Below the pieces are notes generated by a model. The model saw only the letters and a list, made by a program, of their open reading frames with translations. It did not search any database and was not told where the DNA came from. DNA of 64,000 nt, taken from Selaginella moellendorffii. Taxonomy: Eukaryota > Streptophyta > Lycopodiopsida > Selaginellales > Selaginellaceae. Made by a program: the position numbers and the translations under genes. Positions 56,047 to 64,000 of the stretch are shown here, in pieces. Positions within the stretch are counted from its first letter, which is position 1; the number at the start of each line of letters is the position of its first letter. The stretch spans positions 124,208-188,207 of the forward strand of contig NW_003314383.1 in the NCBI RefSeq assembly GCF_000143415.4. The letters run 5' to 3'.

Positions 56047-56461
56047 AGCTACTGCTGCTATAATGGATTAAATATTTACCTCGAGCGTTGGAACCGCCAT
56101 CGCCAACGCTCGCAAGTGTGAGCAGCAAGCCGGAAGTGAGTGGATCCCTAGGTTCGTAAGATAGAGAGCATCTGAGCCGTCAGCTTTTGGTCCATATGGC
56201 GTGATCACCGCCGTTCAGAACGTTCGCACGAAGAACGTGCTAGAAAGAAAAAGAGACCAAACTACCTTTATGAAGATCGAGACTTGAGTTCTTGCGGAAA
56301 AGAACACTTTCATGGACCACGAATATGAATGTACACTTCCTCGTCAGAAACGAAATTGTCTCGACTAGCTCTAACTCTGTACAGCAAAATCGATCGAAAG
56401 TATCAACAAAGCAGAAAACCAAAAGAGTACCGGGCCTTCGGCGAGAGATGGTGGAAGCACT
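56047..56461. other. Intergenic spacer
   Basis: This is non-coding as far as can be seen. It holds the Plsp1 promoter side and the 3' region of the next minus-strand gene. Confidence 0.45.
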
Positions 56462-58135
56462 CTATGCGGACTGGCGGCGGAGCATGTAGGCCGGCGGAGC
56501 TGGAGTCTCAGGCTGGTGGATCTTCGGTGCTGTCTCTGGGAGCACACGATCGAGAGCGCTGTGATTCGCTGGTCCCGGTCCCACTGGCACAAGCTGCGAC
56601 TTTGGCCAAGCACGGATGAAGGCACTCAATTTCTCGAATTCAAGTCCCTCGAGGCTTGCCGGAGCGTCGTCCTCACGTATCATCTTCGGCACTTTGCCAG
56701 CCGATCGCAGCATGTCCTAGTAAAAGCAACGTAATAGTGAGAAAAACACTTGAAGCAGAATTTACAAGCTTACCATGCTTTCGACCGGATCATGGCACAC
56801 GGGGCAAAACATCCCCCGGGTCTGACCACACTTGTCGAGGCACTTCTTGCAGGAGTCACAGAGCACAAGATGCCTGCACGGAATGCCGGACCACAGCGCT
56901 TCCTCCTTGCAAATGTTGCACAGTACACCGGTGCTCGGTGGTAGAGTGTTGTGCTCGACGTTGTCAAAGACGTTGCGCATCGTACCGGTGCTGGGTGGTG
57001 GTGGTGGGACGTTCTCCACGTTGTGCAGATCCTGAAGCACGTTGCGGCGGAGTGTCGGGATGTTCTCGTTGTACAGATCCTGGAGCACGTTGCGGCTGAG
57101 TAACGATCCCTGGACAACGTCGCTTGGTGGAGCTTGAGGTGGCTGTGACGGCCCCGGGTCTGGCTGCTGGATCACAGTCTCGGTAGCTGGCAACACACTC
57201 TCACTGCGTGTCTGTGGTCCCAATCCCAAAGTCGGCTCCCGCTGCTGGATCTCTGTTGCTGTGTCTGGCATCACTCGCTCGAGAACAATGTGTGTCGCTG
57301 GGCCCGATCCCACTGGCACAAGCTTCGGCTCACAGATTTCTGGCCACGCACGGATGAAGTCTCTCAGTTTCTCGAAACCAAGTGACGCGTGATCCATCTC
57401 CAGCCCACAAGTTGCCCGGAAGTCGCCTTTCAGCGAGCAAAGAGGATAAGCTTCGCCTTTCGCCAGACGCTTGGAAACCTCGGCTAGAAAACCCGGCAGC
57501 CAGTCCCGGAACCTCTGAGCCCAGGGAGGAAGCGAAGGAGAATGCATGAGGCTTGCCGGAGGAGCGTCTTCTCCAAACTGTCTCTTGGAATTCTCGTCAG
57601 CTGGTGGCAGCAAGTCCCTGGAAACGCGAGCCTCCACGATGTCGATCATCGCCTGGCAGGCATGGAAAAGGAATCAAGATTGCTCTAGACATATTTCACT
57701 CGACTGCGTACCTTCTTCCCAAAGATGTAGCCGCTCTTCATCCGGATAGCTTCGAGGAACGCGTTCTTGTTCTTGAATGTGACGACGCCAAATCTTCCTC
57801 GCTGGCCATCGGCGGAATGGAATGGGAGCACGACAGCATCCAAGACCGGGCCGAAATTCTGCTCGAAGAAGCAAAACAGGCCCTCTGCGAGCATAGACGC
57901 GAGATTTTTGAGGCGATCGATCGAAATATCCGTGCGGAAGAGATCGCTAGCGCGAGGACTTACCCGAATCGAGAAAGTCGGGCAAGCCGGAGACGAGAAC
58001 CTTCTTCATTCTGCGAGAATCGGAGCTCGCCAGCGTCCATTCGTTCGAGGTGGATCCCAACCGCGGCAGCTGCTGCTGGATGGAGGAATCCTTGCCGCAT
58101 TGGAACCGATCGCCGGAGCGCCTAAAACCTAGCAT
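56462..58135 (-). CDS. RRM-like + LOTUS/OST-HTH + RING finger protein
   Basis: A first short exon (58135 to about 57965) leads into RRMKKVLVSGLPDFLDSG, and the next exon (about 57955-57715) continues an RRM-like fold (FGPVLDAVVLPFHSADGQRGRFGVVTFKNKNAFLEAI). The large exon (about 57655-56776) has a LOTUS/OST-HTH-like module (PPWAQRFRDWLPGFLAEV to LGFEKLRDFIRAWPE, then LVPVGSG), a Pro/Gln-rich linker with a duplicated RNVLQDL element, and a C3HC4 RING (CNICKEEALW, then CRHLVLCDSC and CPVC). A donor directly after ESM can splice to 56713-56462, which codes a second, partial LOTUS-like segment. It could be a cytoplasmic RNA-binding E3 ligase, and this is inference. If the last exon is not used, the protein stops at 56759. 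Confidence 0.72.
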
Positions 58136-58477
58136 CGCTCTGTTCTTAGGGTTTTAGGCTCCACTCCCTCCATTCTTATAAGCAAATCCATTATAAGTCA
58201 TCTAACGGCTCTCATTGAGAGTCTTTAATCTAATGGTTATGAATGACATTTAAAACAGTTTCGTAAACCGTAATACGTTTTAATGCTTGTTCATGTGAGG
58301 TCCCACATTCATAATTTTTTTTCCATGATTTTTGATTCAACAAACTTTGTGATTAGTTTCGGCATATGATGGATAAATATTGAATAATCACGATTTTACT
58401 AAAGATAACTCTAGGCCATCTGGAATAAATACATATTTTCATGTTAAAATCAGTAACTTACCGGTGACTGTTTTTCG

Positions 58478-58939
58478 TTACCATGTCCAAGGACCACACC
58501 ATTTGAGGTATCCATCCACATTCTTTACATGGGAGTCCACATCAAATTGGGACCAAGTTGGTGTTCCATGAAAATCTTTGCAATAGCCTCCAATTCCCAC
58601 CCGATTGAGATCAGAAGATTCTGTGTGGAATCTAATGATTCGCAGCTGGCTACATGTCCTTGAAAACTCCGAGCCCCCAGGTTTGAGCTCTCCATTCACA
58701 TTCTCTACATACTCGTTCAGAACAATAAACCAATGTTTTGTGTAAGCGCGATCTTCTTTATAGCAAGTAGCCCAGAAGTAACCAAGTTTTGAGATTCTAT
58801 AGTTTTGACATGTCCTCGAAAAGAAGCCACATTCCTGAAAAAAACAAAAGAATTTAGAGTAAGTCCTTTTGTGTTCTAAGCAAGAAACCTGTGCTGTCAC
58901 AAATCGATTTAGGAGTAGGAAAAGTAGAAGAATTTCCAT
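58478..58939 (-). CDS. Secreted cyanovirin-N homology (CVNH) lectin
   Basis: Exon 1 (58939-58889) codes only a signal peptide (MEILLLFLLLNRFVTAQ). A 54-bp intron (58888-58835) follows. Exon 2 (58834-58478) codes about 118 residues with two tandem CVNH halves: ECGFFSRTC, YFWATCYKED, IVLNEYVENVNGELK, then EFSRTCSQLRI, GGYCKDF, FDVDSHVKNVDGYLKW. Reading straight through the intron is also open, but splicing gives the expected Cys spacing at the mature N-terminus. CVNH proteins bind high-mannose glycans and occur in cyanobacteria, fungi and some ferns. The apoplastic role here is unknown. The second half has an insertion (FHTESSDLNRVG) between strands. Confidence 0.8.
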   Translation of the reverse strand: MEILLLFLLLNRFVTAQVSCLEHKRTYSKFFCFFQECGFFSRTCQNYRISKLGYFWATCYKEDRAYTKHWFIVLNEYVENVNGELKPGGSEFSRTCSQLRIIRFHTESSDLNRVGIGGYCKDFHGTPTWSQFDVDSHVKNVDGYLKWCGPWTW

Positions 58940-59132
58940 AGAAAGTTTGATTAGAAAGAAGACAAGGTTGCATTCTTCAATTTAGAATGTTAAATTGATT
59001 AAGTACTTTTGAGGTGGAGATTCGGAATATTTTTGAAAAATTTTATTTTTGAATATTTTTGAATATTTTTGAGGAGGCTCCTTTAGCAATAAGGTAATGA
59101 AAAGAAATAAACAAAAGAGGGCATAAGCTAGC

Positions 59133-59520
59133 ATGGCGATCGGCTCTGCCTTTCGGCTTTGTGAGGAGGAGATGCTCGTGGGCATCCTCCTGCGACTCGG
59201 TTTCCACAGCGTCGCTCGGACCGTCCTGGTACCGCGGACGAATGCGGGCTCACGGTATTTGGCCGTGGGGAATCCTCTCACAAACACTTGGAAGATGATC
59301 CAGTGCCCTGAAGAGGATAGAGGCGATGGATGTGGACCCCGACACAGGGATCTACCGGATTGCAGTGCTTAACAACAAGACAGTGAATCACCGACACTAG
59401 CTTCATTCTCCAATACAATTCTGGCTCGGGAAATTGGGTTTCCATAGACAGCGGGATAATGCGATGCAATCCTGGCTACAACCAAAAAGCAAAAAGATGG
59501 CTTCTACGATCTTGACATGA
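59133..59520 (+). pseudogene. F-box gene relic (5' part)
   Basis: It begins with a short F-box-like run (CEEEMLVGILLRLGFHSVA) and continues with SRYLAVGNPLTNTWKMIQC. It then shifts frame, the family stretch 'DPDTGIYRIAVLNNKTV' being recognisable at 59337-59385 in another frame. The C-terminal half is absent. Confidence 0.7.
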
Positions 59521-59735
59521 CATGAGTCATTACAACAACAAAAATCCATTAAATTACTGATGTGTTTCTACTCCCCACATTCCATGTAATAAACATCAGA
59601 AATGATCATTGACATAAAAAAGTACAAATCACTCCTTACAATTAGTTTTATGAGGTTTTTCTCCTGAAACTAAGCCATGCAAAAAAAAGTGTGTATTCTT
59701 CCATAACTTCATTTTCATTAGTGACCCAAACTTTC

Positions 59736-60118
59736 TTAGCAATAGCCCATGATTTGGAATCTAATTCTGTAATCCTCAACACAATCTCCTCTTCCACTCA
59801 CTGGGTTCATGGCCTCCAACACAATGTCCTCTTCCATATAGGCATGGATGCCTGGGCAGCATTTGGGCCAGTGGAGTGCAAACTCTACAAGCTCCTGATC
59901 CATGTGGCCGCAACACTCCCACTTCTTCTCTGCCAAATGAAATGCCAATAGAGGAACAATCTCTTGGATGCAGCTCTGGTATAGCACGAGCTACTTCCCC
60001 TCCTTGTCCTTCTCAAGCATGCTAAGAGAAACTTTGCGAACATCATTTTTGTTTCCTTCTTTGTGGACAATTAGAATTCTCTAGCCTTGATACAAGAATC
60101 CCCAGACAAGCCAGTTTA
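59736..60118 (-). pseudogene. F-box gene relic (3' part, inverted)
   Basis: The minus strand reads NWLVWGFLYQG, then a stop, then SLSMLEKDKE, matching the C-terminal half of the F-box genes at 30 and 36 kb (WGFLYRGRRIL, ALSVLEKD). The relic faces the 5' fragment at 59.1 kb, so this locus was inverted after the gene broke. Confidence 0.65.
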
Positions 60119-61360
60119 AAGGGCCATCATCTAGCATTGAAATGCTAGCAGAATCTTATAGTGATTTAAATTTCTATGAATGAATGATAAGACTTTCCAT
60201 GAATTTCTTGAGGTTCATATGAGAAGAACCTCCAAGAGATCAATCTTTCCTAACGAGGCAAAGTGTCGTAAATGTGATTGTGGGTATTGAAAGTTTGCAT
60301 CCTTCTAACAAAGCCATTGTTATAAAGGAAATATAAAAGAGTAAGTATACTTTTTTTAAGAGGTGATGAATATTTTATTTCATTTTTGTGCTTTTTAATG
60401 AGGGAGTCCCTTATAAGAGATAAACAAAATGGTTGTTTTGTGGGAGGGTGATTCATATACAATCTTAGCAAATTTGTTCTTTTTGCTAAAATACATTGAG
60501 TGCTTAGAAATCCAAATCATTGTGGTTGCAAAAGTACTATTTACAAATATTGGTCTGGTAGAAGTGGTTTTCAGCTTTTAAATTAATTATTAAAGAGTAA
60601 CCATAAAGTAAAATTTAACTCAACAGAGCGGGATATATGGGCAATTGCAAAACATTTGAACTAACTTAAAAACCACCACTTTTAATCAAAGTAAAGAACA
60701 TTAAGAGTTATTATAATCCACAAAACACCGCTAGATCAAATGAAAAATTCTATTTCTACATCTTTAATTTAGAAAATCTTGTTTCAACCATCTTCCTTTT
60801 GGCTATTGTTTAAAATTTGCTTTATGTTGGACTTACAATCCTCTTCCTTATTCAACATTAGATGTAAGAGATTTTCCATATTTTTTTTATCCCCTCCTCA
60901 AAATAAAAAAAGTTCTAAGACAATAGTTTTATTTAAACTAATTATAATTGTCCTCATCTTTGTCCTCACTTTATTATCATATCTACTTGATGTCACATCA
61001 TCAATGTTCTATAATTTATAACTTGTTATACTTATCCTCACTCCATAATTTATATTTTTTGTCTTCACTTTAATACCACTATAACTCATATTCACTCCAT
61101 CATCATGGCTATACTCCTATTTTTCCATTTACACCCTCCTTTGAAGAAAAAAAGTTTAGAGTATTAGCGAAAAGAGGAAAAAATAAATAAAATTAAGGGA
61201 GAAAGGAATGTGGGAAAAGAAAAAATGGATAAAGTACTAGAAGAGGAAATTCACTATTTTTAAGGAGGAAATATAAAAATAAAAGGAATTAAATATGCAT
61301 GAATCTTAATAAATAAAGGACCTCATGTTATAAAAGATCCTAAAAACTAGATAATAAAGA
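60119..61360. other. AT-rich region without genes
   Basis: This is long AT-rich sequence with no domain-bearing frame. Short frames at 60779-61021 and 60250-60471 are hydrophobic by composition only. Confidence 0.5.
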
Positions 61361-61364
61361 AGTA

Positions 61365-61560
61365 TAAATAGCCAAAAGAAACAATTTAAAAGATGGTCCA
61401 TTAAAATTCAATTATAAAAGGAAAACCTTATAAACAAAAGTGTACCTTTTTTTCTATTCAGTTAAAAGTCTTAAACTACATGGAGTTATATATCCTTTGG
61501 TTTTAGTAGTATTGGGATGGATGACCTTCTAAGAAACCCAAATTCAAAAAATTAGATTTG
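61365..61560 (+). mobile_element. Decayed Cassandra-type LTR with 5S-like region
   Basis: Sequence order follows 53290-53583: a start near TATAAATAGCCAAAAGAAAC, AAAAGATGGTCCATTAAAAT, AACAAAAGTGTACC, and a 5S-like end at 61483-61540 (AGTAGTATTGGGATGGATGACCTTCTAAGAAA). Differences from the 53-kb copy are mostly C to T or G to A. The right edge reaches about 61556. Confidence 0.65.
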
Positions 61561-61734
61561 TTATTAAGGAAGTATTAAGTTTGACTCTATTAGTTGGGTA
61601 AAGAAATCACACCATATGTTGAGATTAACATCTAATAAATTATCTTACTCAAAATGTAGCAAAAAACTTTCTTTATATTTCTAGTATTCCATATGTAAAA
61701 TTAACATTTTAAATTAAATATATTTCACTAATTA

Positions 61735-62300
61735 TAAGTGTGTAAAATATAAATCCATTATATCCAAAGTTGAGCAAAAAGTATGCCATACAGCAATGGT
61801 CAAAGTGGCCAATGAGCATAACAATTTAGATCAAAAACTTTAATTTGGAAAGTTGAGAGTGGGAGTGGAACTCCCAAAGAAGTGTTTGAGAAACAAGTGC
61901 AAAATTATCAATAATGAGTCTTTAAAAAAAGATATAAAAAGGACTAATGTCATAACACATAGAAGCATTAAGACCGAGTTTGAGACTAAATTTAAGACTG
62001 AGTTTAAGGTTGAGTTTGAAACTGTGTTCGAGACCAAGTCCGAGATGGAGTTTGAGGCTGAGTCTGAGAATAGGCCAAGATGGAGTCCAATTTTGAGATT
62101 GAAACTAAGCATGAGACCAAAATTGAGACCATAACTGGTTCATATTCAATTTTGAGACTAAGATAAAAAAAAAAGGGCAAACTGACTTGGTCAAGGTGAC
62201 TAAGTGGGAAGGACACCCAAGTGAAATGATATATAACAATATAATAATATTGTGAGTCCAAGAAAATAATCTCCAAGAAAGAAAGAACCTATAAAAGGGT
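61735..62300 (+). repeat. Decayed copy A of the GC-rich/minisatellite family
   Basis: The order of landmarks matches the minus strand of 49.5-51.3 kb: ATCCAAAGTTGAGC, then GGAAAGTTGAGAGTGGGAGTGGAACTCCC, then GACTAATGTCATAACACATAGAAG, then a degenerate array of GAGTTTGAGACTAA units at about 61973-62130. It is strongly T/A-enriched against the 50-kb copy. Confidence 0.7.
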
Positions 62301-62957
62301 TGTAAAATTGGGCCATAAATAGTGTAAACAATAGAAATGTTATAGAAACTTACTAAAGGTGAACACCCTTTGGATTTGAGTGTTTGTTATGAAGCAAAAA
62401 GGATATCTCAAGGAGGAAGTAACAATCTTGGGTTGTTTGGTGTAATAATTGAAAGATAAGAGTAAAAGATTAGTGAGAAAAAATGGGCCTTAAAAATTAT
62501 TGAAGGGGATCTAAATGATAACTTTTGCTAATGGATTGTGGGAAAAGTAATAGGTTTCTAAGGTATGGGATTTCAAATGCTCCAATTTAACAAAAGGTAA
62601 AAGCTATAGAAAGCTAGCAACAATATAGTCAAATGATAAGGCCAAAAATAACCCTAATACAAATTATAGATAAGTGGAATTTAATGCTTAAATTAGCATG
62701 AAATAAAATAGATGATGGTGATATCCTCAAGTAAAGAACTCTTTAGGATGGAAAAGTGGAATTTGCATTACATGTGCAATGGAAAGTGTTATAAATATCT
62801 AAAAAATCAATATGAGAAGTCAAAAGTTATAAGTTATATTGATATGGTTTGACACTCCAGAATGAGTAGTAAAATTAAGATAAAGAAGGTGTCTTTAAAG
62901 GGTTTAGTAGGATCTAAACCAACAAAGTGAGAGAACCATTATAAGTGATTTATTGAG

Positions 62958-63245
62958 ATGCTTTATTTCGTTAAAGTGGGACTTATTCAGTAAAGTGGGA
63001 CATTAATTAGCATGTGTCCACATGCCATTTCCTAGTACTTAATTAATATTTATTAATATTTCTATCAGTTTTTTAATTTTTTTTTTTTATATTTCACAAT
63101 ATTATAACACAAAATCATATGAAAAGTTTTTAATTTATAAATTATAAAGTTAAAACTTCAATTTTTTATTGTTGTTATAAAAATGGCATGTGGCCACACA
63201 CCATAAGTGGGATAATGAAAAGTCCCACTTTAACGAAATAAAGCA
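62958..63245. mobile_element. MITE-like hairpin element, 288 bp
   Basis: The ends are inverted repeats: TGCTTTATTTCGTTAAAGTG at the left and its exact complement CACTTTAACGAAATAAAGCA at the right, with matching extending inwards to about 75 bp (ACATGCCATTT / AAATGGCATGT). TTGAG flanks both sides (62953-62957 and 63246-63250). The interior is AT-rich and non-coding. The 5-bp flank does not point clearly to one superfamily. Confidence 0.75.
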
Positions 63246-63432
63246 TTGAGTCTTTAAGTTGGAGGGTCTATCCTTTTTAAAAGATGTGGAAGGCATGATG
63301 AACATTCAATGATAAACTATTGATGAATAGTAGTTTGGTGCAAAAGATAAAAATGGTAATTCATAATGAGGTTACTTTAAAAAATAACTTATCATTTGAT
63401 AAAGATATTGAACTTTGTTTATAGGTGGTAGA

Positions 63433-64000
63433 GTTGTAAGACACAATTCCTTAAATCCTAAAGTAGAGCTAAAAGCATGCTATATAGCAATGACTGAAAC
63501 AAAAATCCAACAAGCATAACATGTTTAGACAACTTGGAAAGTCAAGAACAAGAGTGGAACTCTCAAACAAGCACGAGGCAATTGATAGTCAGGTGATCGA
63601 AAGGGAGACAAGAAGGATTGACACATGGAAGTGTCGAGACCAAGTTTGAGACCAAGTCCAAAGCCAAGTCTAAATCTGAGGCCAAGTTCGAGATGGAGGC
63701 TGAGACTAAATCTGAGATGGAGTTTGAGTTTGAGACCAAGACTAAAACTAGGTTCAAGACTGACACTTAGACCAACTCCAAATCTAAGTTCAAGTTTGAG
63801 TCTGAGTTTGAGTTCGAGAGTGAAAGCCTACAACCATCATTTAGGAGGTTTATAAGTCCCCATAGGATAGTAAAAGGAAAACTCCAATAAAACTAGTGGG
63901 GTCAGAAAAGAATAGTGTGACCAAGGAAGATTACACTGATATGGTGGGTGATGATATAACTATTAGGAGTCTAAAGTTAGAATAAATATAGATGGAGAAA
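63433..64000 (+). repeat. Decayed copy B of the GC-rich/minisatellite family, cut by the window end
   Basis: It begins TTGTAAGACACAATTCC, matching TTGTGAGACACAAAATCC of the 50-kb element. It continues with CATAACATGTTTAGACAACTTGGAAAGTC, GAGTGGAACTCTC, TTGACACATGGAAGTGTCGAG, an array of GAGACCAAGTCC-type units (about 63640-63820), and GTGAAAGCCTACAACCATCATTTAGGAGG. These are the same landmarks in the same order, with C to T and G to A differences. Confidence 0.75.

Overview
The window is nuclear DNA of a land plant, most likely a lycophyte of the Selaginella moellendorffii type. This is inferred from many very short introns (about 50-100 bp), dense genes on both strands, plant-only families (class III peroxidase, KIN-beta-gamma, FCA, thylakoidal processing peptidase) and two families, KP4-like and CVNH, typical of fungi and early-diverging plants. 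No database search was possible, so species and orthology rest on recognised motifs.

Region 1 (1-28.7 kb) is gene-rich. In order it holds a DUF7906-like membrane protein (-), an F-box pseudogene and its intact neighbour (+), a SOSS-B/hSSB OB-fold protein (+), an LRR receptor-like pseudokinase (-), a tail-anchored protein of unknown function (-), a PPR protein (-) divergent from a Clot-type thioredoxin (+), an HhH-GPD protein (-), a Slo-family K+ channel (-), KIN-beta-gamma (-), the Brix protein RPF1 (-) divergent from DEAD-box helicase RH35/DDX41 (+), a class III peroxidase (-) and PIG-N (-). Spliced models were built by hand from GT-AG sites and family motifs.

Region 2 (28.7-37.7 kb) is a decayed second copy of a block containing peroxidase, PIG-N, FCA and an F-box gene. 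Peroxidase and PIG-N survive in the left copy, and FCA (two RRMs plus WW) survives in the right copy. The F-box gene is broken differently in each copy. Between them lies a scrambled 750-bp relic of peroxidase and PIG-N.

Region 3 (37.7-46.6 kb) has two inverted copies of a secreted KP4 killer-toxin-like protein flanking an unknown-family pseudogene and a carotenoid cleavage dioxygenase, then an F-box pseudogene and AT-rich sequence.

Region 4 (46.6-53.7 kb) is one degenerate Ty3/gypsy element (-). It is interrupted by a 1.75-kb GC-rich insertion with a 35-bp minisatellite, and its upstream LTR carries a 296-bp solo LTR with 5S rRNA-like sequence (Cassandra-type TRIM).

Region 5 (53.7-59.5 kb) is a small genic island with thylakoidal processing peptidase, an RRM-LOTUS-RING protein and a CVNH lectin (all -), plus F-box relics. 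Region 6 (59.5-64 kb) is AT-rich and made of decayed repeats: a Cassandra-like LTR, two copies of the GC-rich family now rich in T/A substitutions, and a hairpin MITE.
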